A stretch of 64,000 nt of DNA from a virus. Where the stretch lies: positions 1 through 64,000 of the IMG/VR virus record IMGVR_UViG_3300032240_002557; one strand, 5' to 3'. Positions 53,607 to 62,427 of this stretch are shown one piece after another. The notes under the pieces are model-generated. The model saw nothing but the letters and a program-made list of their open reading frames with translations. It did no database searches and was not told where the DNA came from. Every line of letters begins with the position of its first letter. The first letter of the stretch is position 1. A program made the position numbers and the translations under genes.

Positions 53607-54293
53607 CTAAATAGTTTCGAATTCCTCAAGTGTCATCTTGGGCCAAGATTCAATCATACTTTCGGTTGAAAGGTTAGCTATTTTTACTCCTTTGGCTATT
53701 AGTGCTTTACCAAGTTCTGAATATTCGGTCACAGTCTGATCTATCTGTCTATTAACTATATGTGTTCCAGTTTCAGCAAAGAAATGATTTTGCGTGAAAT
53801 CAACACCAACCATAGCTATTTTAGATGCACCCATTTGGTATGCTATTATGATAGCCATATATGGTGAATTTGTTGTGTAGTCTATGAATCCATAATTTTG
53901 TAAATCCACACCCCCATATTTTCCAAGATTTAAAATCACCTTTTTAGAATCATCTATGGGTAAATTTGATAAATGAGTAAAAACCCATTCCGAAGTATTA
54001 TCCTTTACGTATTTCCAGCGATCCCACTTGAAAGTATTTGGTGTATTTACAACAACTAAATATTTACACCATACTTGCCTTCCTGCATCATTAACACCGA
54101 TCGTAATATGATTGTCAAAGCTATCGAAATTTTTTAAAGATGCGCCACACCCGCAAATAACAAAAGATCCATCCTTGTGGGCATTTATAAAATCCTTAAA
54201 TCTTCCTAGATCTTTATGTTGAACCGAATTTTCAACCGGATTTATGTTCTCTTCTGGAAATGAAAGTTTTCTTCTAATTCTTTCTATTGACAT
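53607..54293 (-). CDS. DUF115/glycosyltransferase-like protein with MSIERIRR start
   Basis: GCGASLKNF (47-56) and ITIGVNDAG (63-71) make up the GxGxS and N-D elements of DUF115 and sialyltransferase-like proteins that bind a CMP or nucleotide sugar; SPYMAIIIAYQMGASKIAMVG (141-161) and VDFTQNHFF follow as in that fold. It begins with MSIERIRR, nearly identical to the leader of the glycosyltransferase at 31263-32363. It lies 3 bases after the 305-residue gene and 21 bases before the UvdE-like gene. Likely sugar transfer; the acceptor may be the virion. Confidence 0.6.
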   Translation of the reverse strand: MSIERIRRKLSFPEENINPVENSVQHKDLGRFKDFINAHKDGSFVICGCGASLKNFDSFDNHITIGVNDAGRQVWCKYLVVVNTPNTFKWDRWKYVKDNTSEWVFTHLSNLPIDDSKKVILNLGKYGGVDLQNYGFIDYTTNSPYMAIIIAYQMGASKIAMVGVDFTQNHFFAETGTHIVNRQIDQTVTEYSELGKALIAKGVKIANLSTESMIESWPKMTLEEFETI

Positions 54294-54296
54294 CTT

Positions 54297-55214
54297 TTAT
54301 CTTTGAGGTAGGTATTCACTCATTGATGGAACTAATTCGTCTGCAGCTTCACCGTAAGAAACACCATGCTTCTTCATAAAGTTGGAAGCTATGATTTTAT
54401 ATGCTTCTTTCAGTCCTTTGTTTCTAAGGATCTGAGCAGCTAAAAGATCACTATACTTTTCGTCAATACTTTTATTTTTGGTTAAAGCTTTTGCAGCTTC
54501 TACTGCTTCTATCACTGTTAAATGGTTGTCATTAAACTTAGAAAAATTTTCATCATTTCTGTTGATATAGATTGCTTTATTTTCGGGAACCGAATAAATT
54601 GGGCCTAATTTTTTAAAATTCTCTATATGATGTTCATAATCAGGATGATTAGTGTCTATTAAAACAACTTGAATATTTGGGTCAATAAATCCAGGCCTTT
54701 CCATAACGCCAGTTCCTTCCTGAAGTAATAGATCTGTTTTTATGTTAGCACTCTTTGATTCTAAAGATCCCCAGATAAAATTACCATTGTTATATTTTAA
54801 CGCAGTCATAAATTTTTGTTTATTACTTATAGTTGATGCTCCCATTTCTTTTTTTAATATATTACCATTATCTGAGTGTGGTTCTACTGCATAGCTAGGA
54901 ACTGTATAGATTTTACTCGTTTTAATACTTCTTACTTTTAAGATAGTATCCTTTCCGTTTGCAGTCCTTGATGTTGAAACAACCTCAGCGATAATTTTAT
55001 TTTTATTAACGCCTCTTAGTTGTGCTTTAACAATATCCCCTGTTTGGTATTGTTCTCCCTTAACATAATCGTATGGATTTACGTCTCTGCCAACTGCTTT
55101 AGACAAATCATCGAAAGATTTATATTTAACTTTAAATACACCGTTTGAGCTATTAAATCCGTCACCGGAAAAAGTCTGCGCAAATTGTTCGTTTATTTTT
55201 TTGATCTTTGTCAT
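54297..55214 (-). CDS. Hypothetical protein, SH3-like N-terminus and metalloprotease-like C-terminus
   Basis: The first ~120 residues are beta-rich, like a small SH3-type barrel. Near residues 230-265, NDNHLTVIEAVEAAKAL...DEKYSDLLAAQIL looks like an ImmA/IrrE-type metallopeptidase helix pair in which the HExxH has been lost (VEAAK), so it would be inactive. This is an inference from pattern only. The start overlaps the preceding gene by 4 bases. The N-terminus has KKINE-Q, which is not a good protease site. Confidence 0.4.
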   Translation of the reverse strand: MTKIKKINEQFAQTFSGDGFNSSNGVFKVKYKSFDDLSKAVGRDVNPYDYVKGEQYQTGDIVKAQLRGVNKNKIIAEVVSTSRTANGKDTILKVRSIKTSKIYTVPSYAVEPHSDNGNILKKEMGASTISNKQKFMTALKYNNGNFIWGSLESKSANIKTDLLLQEGTGVMERPGFIDPNIQVVLIDTNHPDYEHHIENFKKLGPIYSVPENKAIYINRNDENFSKFNDNHLTVIEAVEAAKALTKNKSIDEKYSDLLAAQILRNKGLKEAYKIIASNFMKKHGVSYGEAADELVPSMSEYLPQR

Positions 55215-55738
55215 TTTCTTTTGTTAAGTTCTTCTATTACATCCCTTAGCTTTCCTGCTAGTATATAATCTTCTTTCTCGATAGACTCTTTTAATTTATC
55301 CTCAAGATTTAAACCGCCTTCTATTTCAAATTTAAATTCTGGAATGTCTAATTCTTCTGTCATTGTAGCACTTTGTGCTATAAATAAAACTTGAAGTTTG
55401 GATTCTAAAATAGGAATTACTATCTCTTCGACAGGTTCTTCTTCGTTTTCTGTCTGAATTATTTCTATATTCTCCCATGCACCATTAATCCAAAGAATTA
55501 GCCAACATCCGTAACTAAGCTCTGTTAAATCATTCTCTATTACATACTCTAAAACTTTTTCTAATTCTTCCTTAGCACCATCAAGAGTAACTTTACCCCT
55601 TGTGATTCCTTTTATTTTAAGCTGCTCGTAACCAACTCTTCTGTCAAGAACCTTATAAAATTTTAGAACTTGATCCCAGTCAATAGTAGAAATAATACCA
55701 TCGATTAATTTTTTATCTGTTTCCGTTATCTTAGACAT
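55211..55738 (-). CDS. Hypothetical protein with a C-terminal UVR-like motif
   Basis: The last 35 residues, LEDKLKESIEKEDYILAGKLRD followed by VIEELNKRK, match the UVR motif of UvrB/UvrC (L-x-x-x-h-x-x-A/S-x-x-x-x-x-h-x-x-A-x-x-hRD-x-h-x-x-L), a protein-contact hairpin. The rest (175 residues) is unknown, with an acidic Glu run near residue 102. It sits 4 bases after the fibre gene. A DNA-repair or clamp-contact role is possible, but UVR motifs occur in other proteins too. Confidence 0.5.
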   Translation of the reverse strand: MSKITETDKKLIDGIISTIDWDQVLKFYKVLDRRVGYEQLKIKGITRGKVTLDGAKEELEKVLEYVIENDLTELSYGCWLILWINGAWENIEIIQTENEEEPVEEIVIPILESKLQVLFIAQSATMTEELDIPEFKFEIEGGLNLEDKLKESIEKEDYILAGKLRDVIEELNKRK

Positions 55739-55742
55739 AAGC

Positions 55743-58073
55743 TTAGTCTTTCTTTAATAAGTTTTTTAATTCTTCTATTTGAATTTGTTGCTCTTTGATT
55801 CCCTGAATCAATAATGAAACTATATTACCGTAAGAAACCATTAATGTTCCATCTTCTTTAGTCGTAATAACTTCAGGTAGTACCCTTTGTATCTCTTGTG
55901 CTATTACCCCTGCTCTTCTTGATTTGTCATCAGAATCTGTTCTAACAAAAGTGACACCTCTTATTTGCATAATCTTTTCTAGTGCATCTTTTATCTCTTC
56001 AACGTTCTCTTTTACTGATTCGTCGGAATAAGCAGCTATATCACCAGATGCGTAAATTGATACGCCACTTACGTCCCCTTCTACGTGTATCGGCCATCCA
56101 GGGGAAGCCGTATTATATCCAAGTCTTTGAGAGGATGCATTCCAATAAAGTTTAGTTGTTGATTCAATATTAGTGCTACTTGTAAAGTATGCTAAATATG
56201 GGGTTGTCCCTGAATTTGTACCAGGTCCTACTGCTCCTTGAGCTCCTGTATATCCCTGAGCCCCTGCTGCTCCTTGTGATCCCGTTGCTCCTTGAGCTCC
56301 TGTTACACCCTGAGCTCCCTGAGCTCCTGTTCCACCCTGTGCCCCTTGAGTTCCAGTTGCTCCTTGAGCTCCTGTTGCTCCTTGAGCCCCGTTAACCCCA
56401 GATCTTCCCGAAGATCCCGAAGTTCCAGCATTTCCTGAAGTTCCTGCTGTCCCTGCTGGTCCAACTGCACCATCTAGATTTAGATTCCATATATCAGTAG
56501 AAATATAGCTATTTGCCCCTGTTACTGCATCGATTTTAATGTCTAAATAGCCATTAGCTTTAATAAATCCGATTACAGTACCTGTTATGAAATTATCAGC
56601 ATCGATTGCAAGAACTACACTTTGTGCTACAGTATATGAAAGGTTTTGCGATATGGTGTTAAAATATGCATTAGTACCTAATAAACTTTGAGATAGAGTT
56701 ATAGACCCACCAGTATTGTGGGTAAGATCCGTCAAATAAGCAGTGTCTGCATATTTGTCCCCGGCTATTCCAGAACTACCTGAAGTACCTGTAGTTCCTG
56801 ACGTTCCTGTTGTTCCTGAAGATCCAGAGGATCCTGCTCTTCCTGAAGATCCTGAGGTACTACTAGTTCCAGAAGAGCCTGATGACCCATCTTTACCTGA
56901 TGAACCTGCTGATCCTGAAGTACCCGTTGATCCTGAAGTACCCGTTGATCCTGATGTTCCAGTTCTCCCAGAAGATCCTGAAGTACCAGTTGATCCTGAT
57001 GTTCCGTTCATTCCAGAAGTTCCTGAACTTCCACTTGCTCCTTGAGCACCCTTAGGTCCGATTGTTCCCGATTCACCAGAAGTTCCTGATGTGCTGCTGG
57101 TTCCTGAAGATCCTGATGTTCCTGTTCTACCTGAAGATCCTGCACTTCCTGATGTTCCATTATTACCGTTATCACCATTAGCTCCTGATGTACCTGCTGA
57201 TCCAGATGTCCCCGAAGATCCATTAGGAGGTCCAGGTTCACCTTGTGCTCCTTGTGCACCCTGTGCTCCTGAAGCTCCCGTTGCACCATGTGCTCCTGAG
57301 AAAGTTATCCAATCTGTAACACCATCAATACCTCCTGACATTTCTCCACCGTCTTCTAAAAGTGTTATTCCTGTTAATTCAAAAGTTATCGCTGCTCCGT
57401 TTAGGTATTCAGCATATCCACTTACTGATTTAAGTGTGACTGTAGTTGCGTCTGAGATAGCTTCTATTTTAGTATTAGAAGATAAAACTATATCTGCTAC
57501 TATTTGCTGTCCTGTTTTGTAAACAACGTCTTGACACGTTGAAGTAACTAGAAGTACTCCGTCAACATAAATCTTAATAGTACCACCTAGTACAACACCA
57601 AGTATAGTAAAAGTAAATGACGAGGGGGTTTCTCCACTATAAGCGTATCCCTGGAAATCTTTTCCTGTAAATCTAATTTGTCCAGGTACTGAAGGTTTTG
57701 TTAGCTCTGTGTTTCGATCTGGTCTAAGTCTTACCCTACCACCGTCTCCTTTCTTGTTATAAACATCAATATCTCCACCAACAAAAAGATCTTTAGAAAG
57801 ATTAGTAGAAGAAGCTGTAATTCCTCCGTTATTTCCGTCCATCACTATTTTAGCTACTCCTGTTGCAGGAAGTTGGACTGAATTTGCTCTAAGTATGTTT
57901 ACAAAGAAATCTGCGCTCTTTGCGTCCATGCCTGGTATTTCTATAGTAATACCAAAAGTGGACTGTAAAAGCGCTATAGCGTCTTTTAACTGCTTAAAAT
58001 TTTGATCTATTGTTAGATCTTTGGTATTCGATGTCGAAACCGGCTGTATGGTTAAATCTGTTAGTTCTGTCAT
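55743..58073 (-). CDS. Collagen-like tail fibre with S74 intramolecular chaperone
   Basis: 776 residues. Residues about 262-438 and 537-617 are Gly-x-y repeats: the first mainly GTSGSSG, the second GAQGATG. A beta domain (140-255) and another (440-535) separate and precede them. The C-terminal ~95 residues are a Peptidase S74 chaperone: AYSDESVKENVEEI with Ser683, a stretch IMQIRGVTFVR, and a final coiled coil. S74 domains fold trimeric fibres and then cut themselves off before the Ser. A GGATATATA box lies 19 nt upstream. Likely a host-binding or head/tail fibre. The Ser/Thr-rich repeats could be glycosylated. Confidence 0.85.
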   Translation of the reverse strand: MTELTDLTIQPVSTSNTKDLTIDQNFKQLKDAIALLQSTFGITIEIPGMDAKSADFFVNILRANSVQLPATGVAKIVMDGNNGGITASSTNLSKDLFVGGDIDVYNKKGDGGRVRLRPDRNTELTKPSVPGQIRFTGKDFQGYAYSGETPSSFTFTILGVVLGGTIKIYVDGVLLVTSTCQDVVYKTGQQIVADIVLSSNTKIEAISDATTVTLKSVSGYAEYLNGAAITFELTGITLLEDGGEMSGGIDGVTDWITFSGAHGATGASGAQGAQGAQGEPGPPNGSSGTSGSAGTSGANGDNGNNGTSGSAGSSGRTGTSGSSGTSSTSGTSGESGTIGPKGAQGASGSSGTSGMNGTSGSTGTSGSSGRTGTSGSTGTSGSTGTSGSAGSSGKDGSSGSSGTSSTSGSSGRAGSSGSSGTTGTSGTTGTSGSSGIAGDKYADTAYLTDLTHNTGGSITLSQSLLGTNAYFNTISQNLSYTVAQSVVLAIDADNFITGTVIGFIKANGYLDIKIDAVTGANSYISTDIWNLNLDGAVGPAGTAGTSGNAGTSGSSGRSGVNGAQGATGAQGATGTQGAQGGTGAQGAQGVTGAQGATGSQGAAGAQGYTGAQGAVGPGTNSGTTPYLAYFTSSTNIESTTKLYWNASSQRLGYNTASPGWPIHVEGDVSGVSIYASGDIAAYSDESVKENVEEIKDALEKIMQIRGVTFVRTDSDDKSRRAGVIAQEIQRVLPEVITTKEDGTLMVSYGNIVSLLIQGIKEQQIQIEELKNLLKKD
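56223..56465 (-). repeat. Collagen-like GAQGATG repeats
   Basis: Gly-x-y repeats of the fibre (residues about 537-617), with GAQ and GAT triplets alternating. DNA copies are near-identical 9-base units. Confidence 0.8.
56760..57290 (-). repeat. Collagen-like GTSGSSG repeats
   Basis: Gly-x-y repeats of the fibre (residues about 262-438), dominated by GTS, GSS, GST and GSA triplets, with a more standard GPK/GEP-type part at each end. Confidence 0.8.
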
Positions 58074-58092
58074 TTCTAGTGGATACTTTTCT

Positions 58093-58101
58093 TATATATC
58101 C
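58093..58101 (-). promoter_or_regulatory. GGATATATA candidate promoter of the fibre gene
   Basis: An exact box on the minus strand, 19 nt before ATG 58073, in the gap after the clamp-loader small subunit gene. Confidence 0.55.
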
Positions 58102-58119
58102 ATAGAAAAAAGAACCAGA

Positions 58120-58518
58120 TTAACCTATCTGCTCAGAAATCGATTTACAAAAATCTTTAAATTCTTTAGGGTAAAATTTGCTCAGTTCAGATATCTCTCG
58201 ATCAGAGATTTCGTATTTCCTTTTTATTATTTCTGCAACTTCCTCAGGAGGGGTAAAGTTTTTAATCTTATCTTTCTTAATAGTTGCAGTATAGAACCAA
58301 CCAGGAACTGTTTTATATTTCAGATTTAATGTCGCTCTCCAGTAATCTATGACAGAAACTGGATCTATTTTAGTGTTATTAAAAGCATTTGCTTGTAATG
58401 GAAATGAAATTGACATGATCCTATTGATCATGAAGAAATTTTTCCCTTTCTCAATCTTAGAAATCTCGTCCCATTTCTTCTGGGTAAAGAAGCATTTTAG
58501 TATATCAAATAATTCCAT
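58120..58518 (-). CDS. 62: Probable clamp-loader small subunit, gp62-like
   Basis: 132 residues (T4 gp62: 187). The stretch FFMINRIMSISFPLQANAFN (28-47) recalls the (F)hhNRGLSxFPDxhhxANxMN pattern of T4-like cyanophage gp62, and the C-terminal EIIKRKYEISDREISELSKF (95-114) matches the hhKKYYxxSNxxAxxAL part. In T4 the order is 44, 62; here the nuclease and the gp44 gene are just upstream. The shared features are short, so I rate it moderately. Confidence 0.55.
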   Translation of the reverse strand: MELFDILKCFFTQKKWDEISKIEKGKNFFMINRIMSISFPLQANAFNNTKIDPVSVIDYWRATLNLKYKTVPGWFYTATIKKDKIKNFTPPEEVAEIIKRKYEISDREISELSKFYPKEFKDFCKSISEQIG

Positions 58519-59657
58519 TATTTCTTTTTAAAGCTCATAAAAGGATTAAAAGCAGATGGTGCTTCATATTTGTCCCATCTGGATCTTCCAATTAAATTTG
58601 TCTTATCTGTCAGTGTTGGCTTTATTTCAAGGTCAGTATTTGAATAGGAAAATTCCATTGCTGCTAGTACTTCTTCAGGTATTACATGTTCAGATAGCCA
58701 TACCAGTTGAGCATTCTCGTGATAATTGTTTGCAACCTCTTGTCTATTAGCTGCTGTGTCAGTATATGAAAGTGATCTTAAAACATATCCAGAAACCCAA
58801 TCTTTAAATTCATCATTCTTCCAAATATCTTCTAATCTAGAATTACCCCATCCGGATTGTTTAAAATTCTCGTAGATGGAAGCAGATTTTGCTGGTGTTA
58901 GTTTAAATATCTTACCAGGTGTTTTTTCGTAAGAAAATATGCTAGGAACGTTATCTCCTTTATCCCCAGTTAAGATCTTTTCAAAAATTAATTTATCCTT
59001 ATTCACTATTTCTAGTGTTGCAGATGCTGCAAGATTGGCTATTTTCTCTTTTTCACTATTCTGAACAAAATCTAGATTGAAAATAGAAACATCTTCTTCT
59101 TTTTCTAAATAATCTGATTTCCAATTCTTATCACAGAATATTTTATTATTCTTAGAATTAGCATTCCAACAGATCGTCCATCTTCCATTTTCACATTCAA
59201 CCAATTGGTGGCTGTCTTTATCACCTGAATAAATTATGACGTTATGCCCTTGTTCTTTTAATTTCTTATTCCAAAACCATAAAAGATCATCACCTTCTGC
59301 TCCCTGAGCTTTAGAATAGATGTAGCCGTTTAATTCTAAGAATTTACCAAACTCCTCCATCAGAATAAAAAAAGATCCCCAATCTACAGTTTCACTCTTA
59401 ACCCTTCCTGATTTATATTCTTCTCTCTTAATGTCTAAGTTTTTTCTCCAAGATCTAGAATCCTTACAGAATATAACATATCCTGTTGTGGGTATTTGAT
59501 TCAGTGAATAACAAATATCTGTCATGATTTTTCTCATAAACATTCCTTGTTCTTCATTTCTGGAAAGAACTTCCCCGGGCTGTTTAGAACCAAAATCGGA
59601 GAATATTGCAAATGTTTTGTGGAAAAGATAATTTCCGTCTATTATAACGCTAGTCAT
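58518..59657 (-). CDS. rnh: 5'-3' nuclease, T4 RNase H-like
   Basis: A 379-residue PIN/FEN-type nuclease. Asp7 in VIIDGNYLF, DSRSWRKNLDIKREEYKSGR (66-85), EGDDLLWFW (121-129), SGDKDSHQLV (144-153) and LTGDKGDNVPSIF (229-241) give the acidic residues of the two metal sites and the helix-hairpin-helix. It removes RNA primers and flaps from lagging-strand ends. 1-base overlaps with both neighbours. The Lys-rich C-terminal tail ends in FNPFMSFKKK, maybe a contact site for the clamp. Confidence 0.85.
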   Translation of the reverse strand: MTSVIIDGNYLFHKTFAIFSDFGSKQPGEVLSRNEEQGMFMRKIMTDICYSLNQIPTTGYVIFCKDSRSWRKNLDIKREEYKSGRVKSETVDWGSFFILMEEFGKFLELNGYIYSKAQGAEGDDLLWFWNKKLKEQGHNVIIYSGDKDSHQLVECENGRWTICWNANSKNNKIFCDKNWKSDYLEKEEDVSIFNLDFVQNSEKEKIANLAASATLEIVNKDKLIFEKILTGDKGDNVPSIFSYEKTPGKIFKLTPAKSASIYENFKQSGWGNSRLEDIWKNDEFKDWVSGYVLRSLSYTDTAANRQEVANNYHENAQLVWLSEHVIPEEVLAAMEFSYSNTDLEIKPTLTDKTNLIGRSRWDKYEAPSAFNPFMSFKKK

Positions 59658-59658
59658 A

Positions 59659-60138
59659 TTAAAAGTCTTGATTTGTTACCCTCATATCATAGTTGGAAAA
59701 TTCGAAAAAATCCTGATCGTCTGCTTCTATCCTACGATCTACAGAATCTGCGTCTTTCCTTTGAAGTAATCTTTGTTTTATAATTTCTTTTGGCGGATCT
59801 ATGAAAATGACAAAACATTTTTCTCTATCTTCTGCCTTAATATTATTTACCCCTCTAGGTGTCATAATAAATAAATTTGATCTTTTAAAATCGTCAATTA
59901 GTGTTCCGTATTTCCATCCATTAAATTCGTCTACTTCGTAGAAGTTAATAGAATTATTTTCAAAAAATTGAAAGTCTGTAAATTTATAATCCTTACCTTC
60001 TTGTTCTCCTTCCCTAATTGGTCTACTTGTATGGGAAACACAATACCTAAATCCCCTTGCTTCAAATTTTTTGCGAAGAAAATCCTTACCTGACCCACCA
60101 CGACCAACTATAACTATTTTACAATCATCGGTAATCAT
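59659..60138 (-). CDS. Guanylate kinase-like nucleotide kinase
   Basis: GRGGSGKD at 12-19 is a P-loop. SHTSRPIREGEQEGKDYKF (35-53) is the GMP-binding segment of guanylate kinase (VShTTRxPRxGExxGxdYhF). It has 159 residues, shorter than bacterial Gmk (~200). It likely makes GDP or dGDP for DNA synthesis. Its start overlaps the gp44 stop by one base; the nuclease gene starts one base after its stop. Confidence 0.75.
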   Translation of the reverse strand: MITDDCKIVIVGRGGSGKDFLRKKFEARGFRYCVSHTSRPIREGEQEGKDYKFTDFQFFENNSINFYEVDEFNGWKYGTLIDDFKRSNLFIMTPRGVNNIKAEDREKCFVIFIDPPKEIIKQRLLQRKDADSVDRRIEADDQDFFEFSNYDMRVTNQDF

Positions 60139-61082
60139 TACTGTGTTAATTTTTGTATTGAATAGAATAATGAGAGCAAACTAACAACCGGATCTATAAC
60201 TTGAGTTCTTTGTGCTTGGTGCTGTGCAACAAGAATAAGAACCGCAGGAATTATCTGAATCTTATCTGACTTCTTCTCTCTTATCCATTCTATAAATTCA
60301 CGTCCTAAAGATTCCATAACTTCACCGACCGAATTAGAATATTGTCCTGCTATAACCTGATAGCTTTTTACTGGATCTAATTTTTGAAAAAGCATTTCGT
60401 AAAGTTCTTCGTAATCCCAAGACGATTCCGAGACCTTCTCCTCTGTGATCTCTGTAGTTCCTTGAATCTGCCATCTTTGCATACAATTTAGTGCAGATCT
60501 CATGTCTGGATAAAACTTCTTTACGAAAGATTTAGTTGCTCTATCATCAATAGAGATATTAAGCTTACTCAGGATAAGAACTATTCTTTTTTCCCATTCG
60601 TCTCTAAGTTCTTGTTCTTCTTCTTTGTTTACCGGATCAAAGATAAAAACTTCGAATCTACTTTTCATAGGATCTGGTACTTTATTGATCCAATTACAAG
60701 TAGCTACGAATCTAGTGTTCTTTGCAAACTTCTCCATTGTTCCGCGGAGTGCTTTGTAGAATTGATCAGATGCGCCGTCAAACTCATCCAACACCACAAC
60801 TTTCATGGCATTAGTATCATCCATAATAGAAATAGTTGAGCAGAATCCAGTGATCTTGTCCCGAACGGTATCAACAGAACTTTCGTCCGATACGTTAATG
60901 AATAATCTTGGTGAATCGTTGGACAGAATCTTAGCTAAAGATGTTTTACCAGAACCTGGTGTTCCGGTTAATAAAACATTCTGCTGAAGCCCGTTAGCAA
61001 AAGCATCTTTGATTCTCTTTGGAAGAATCATGTGCTCCAATTTCTTAGGTCTTAATTTCTCTGTTAAAAGGCTGTTTATCAT
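60138..61082 (-). CDS. 44: Sliding-clamp loader large subunit, gp44-like
   Basis: 314 residues (T4 gp44: 319). GTPGSGKT at 40-47 is Walker A, VVLDEFDGAS (96-105) Walker B in the DEFD form of gp44, and ATCNWINKVPDPMKSRF (127-143) is sensor 1 with the SRF arginine finger. These AAA+ ATPases load the clamp gp45 on DNA. Overlaps the DNA ligase stop by 4 bases. Confidence 0.92.
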   Translation of the reverse strand: MINSLLTEKLRPKKLEHMILPKRIKDAFANGLQQNVLLTGTPGSGKTSLAKILSNDSPRLFINVSDESSVDTVRDKITGFCSTISIMDDTNAMKVVVLDEFDGASDQFYKALRGTMEKFAKNTRFVATCNWINKVPDPMKSRFEVFIFDPVNKEEEQELRDEWEKRIVLILSKLNISIDDRATKSFVKKFYPDMRSALNCMQRWQIQGTTEITEEKVSESSWDYEELYEMLFQKLDPVKSYQVIAGQYSNSVGEVMESLGREFIEWIREKKSDKIQIIPAVLILVAQHQAQRTQVIDPVVSLLSLFYSIQKLTQ

Positions 61083-62401
61083 TTCTTTTTGTTAAATCTA
61101 ATTACTAAATCTTCTGGTTCTGTTTTATCACTTCTTACTTCAATAAATCTAGGAAGGAATAAAGATTTATTCCCGTGCTTATCTTCTATAGGAACATTGT
61201 ATTGGATTGTTACAATTTTTCCAATATAAGAATCTGGGTCTTTAGAAAGCATTTTTAAATCTGATTCTGTGAATCCTGAACCTACCTTTACTTGGTATTG
61301 CCCGGAAAGATCTTTACAATCAAATCCGCCTATAAATCCTTCCCTCTTGCCCTCTCCTGGGTACCATCCAGTAACTACTAAATCGCAATCTTCTACCTCC
61401 TTGAATTTAATCCAAGACTTAGATCTTTTGCATTCATAAACGTGTGAAGGATCTTTCATAATAACTCCCTCACCTCCGTTAGCTACTATTTGTTCGTAAA
61501 TAGGCATTAATTCTTCCTTAGTCTTAGCTTCCCATTTTCTTGCCAAAACCACGTTAGGAGTTTCACCGCTTGTTTCAAAAACTCTTTCAAGTGTTTGTCT
61601 TCTTATTGTATAGGGTGCGGTTCCTTTTCCTTCTCTGATAGATGACATACCATCAATATCAAAAACATTAAAAAGTAGATCATCACCGATTAATTCCTTA
61701 GGAGATCCTTTTAGAATCTGATTAACTTTACCACTTACGCTTTTTCTGTCTTTATCTGTTAGCTCGCCATCAAAGAATATGTTACCAAGATCTCTACTTA
61801 AATGCTTAAGCTGGTCTGCTATTTTAGTTAGATACTTGACATCTAGTTCATTAAATGCTCTGGTGTAAAATTTGGCCTTTCCCCCTTCGATTGAGCAAAT
61901 AACCCTAACACCGTCATATTTCTCCTCGCATACAATAGAATCCCATTTATCAATAGCTTTGTGGTCATCCTCAGCGAGCATTAAGCTAGGATCAGGGATT
62001 AGCTCCTTTCCTACTGCTTTATTAATAAGCTTAGCACCTACCCCTATGTTCATTCGCTTTGTAAGCACTTTAGCAAGCACTTTATTTAATTCTGTATGAT
62101 AACCAGTGGATTCAACCAATCGTTCAGCTTTGGACCTTAAATTGTCGTTTATAGCTGGTGCTTTTTTAAGCTCCTCACATAGATTTACAAATTCCTTGAA
62201 TAATTCGGGATTTTCATTGCTGGCTGCATCGCCATATTCTAATTTATGAAGTTTTGTTGTGACGAAGGGGTCAAAACAGATAGAGAGAATATATTCCAGT
62301 TCTGGGGATAAATTGTCAGCAATTAATTGCTGTTTTTTCTTTTGTGATCCGTCCCCAGTGGAGCTTTCAATTTCTAAGAGTAACTCAAGTTCTTTCCTCA
62401 T
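61079..62401 (-). CDS. 30: ATP-dependent DNA ligase
   Basis: CEEKYDGVRV (158-167) is motif I, with Lys161 as the AMP-carrying residue. FFDGELTD, GGEGVIMKDP and WIKFKEVEDCDLVVTGW (motifs III, IV, V) follow in order. The C-terminal ~130 residues are the OB fold, with VTIQYNVPIEDKHGNKSLFLPRFIEVRSDK. Length 440 is near T4 gp30 (487). It seals nicks in DNA. Overlaps gp44 by 4 bases; a possible TATATTTG box is 18 nt upstream. Confidence 0.92.
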   Translation of the reverse strand: MRKELELLLEIESSTGDGSQKKKQQLIADNLSPELEYILSICFDPFVTTKLHKLEYGDAASNENPELFKEFVNLCEELKKAPAINDNLRSKAERLVESTGYHTELNKVLAKVLTKRMNIGVGAKLINKAVGKELIPDPSLMLAEDDHKAIDKWDSIVCEEKYDGVRVICSIEGGKAKFYTRAFNELDVKYLTKIADQLKHLSRDLGNIFFDGELTDKDRKSVSGKVNQILKGSPKELIGDDLLFNVFDIDGMSSIREGKGTAPYTIRRQTLERVFETSGETPNVVLARKWEAKTKEELMPIYEQIVANGGEGVIMKDPSHVYECKRSKSWIKFKEVEDCDLVVTGWYPGEGKREGFIGGFDCKDLSGQYQVKVGSGFTESDLKMLSKDPDSYIGKIVTIQYNVPIEDKHGNKSLFLPRFIEVRSDKTEPEDLVIRFNKKK

Positions 62402-62419
62402 TTGATTTTATTTAGAGAT

Positions 62420-62427
62420 CAAATATA
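62420..62427 (-). promoter_or_regulatory. TATATTTG, possible host-type -7 box
   Basis: TATATTTG on the minus strand, 18 nt before the ligase ATG at 62401. The second copy in the window is before the glycosylase gene. No clear -33 element, so weak evidence. Confidence 0.25.

Noticed and set aside
56223-57290. Repetitive DNA that might look like a CRISPR array
   Set aside because: The units are 9-base codon triplets for Gly-x-y with no constant repeat plus unique spacers; it is the collagen-like fibre.
56743-57522. Plus-strand open frames rich in Pro/Glu/Val opposite the fibre gene
   Set aside because: They are the antisense image of the Gly-x-y codons; the repeats keep the opposite frame open without selection. 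No start context and no similarity to known proteins.
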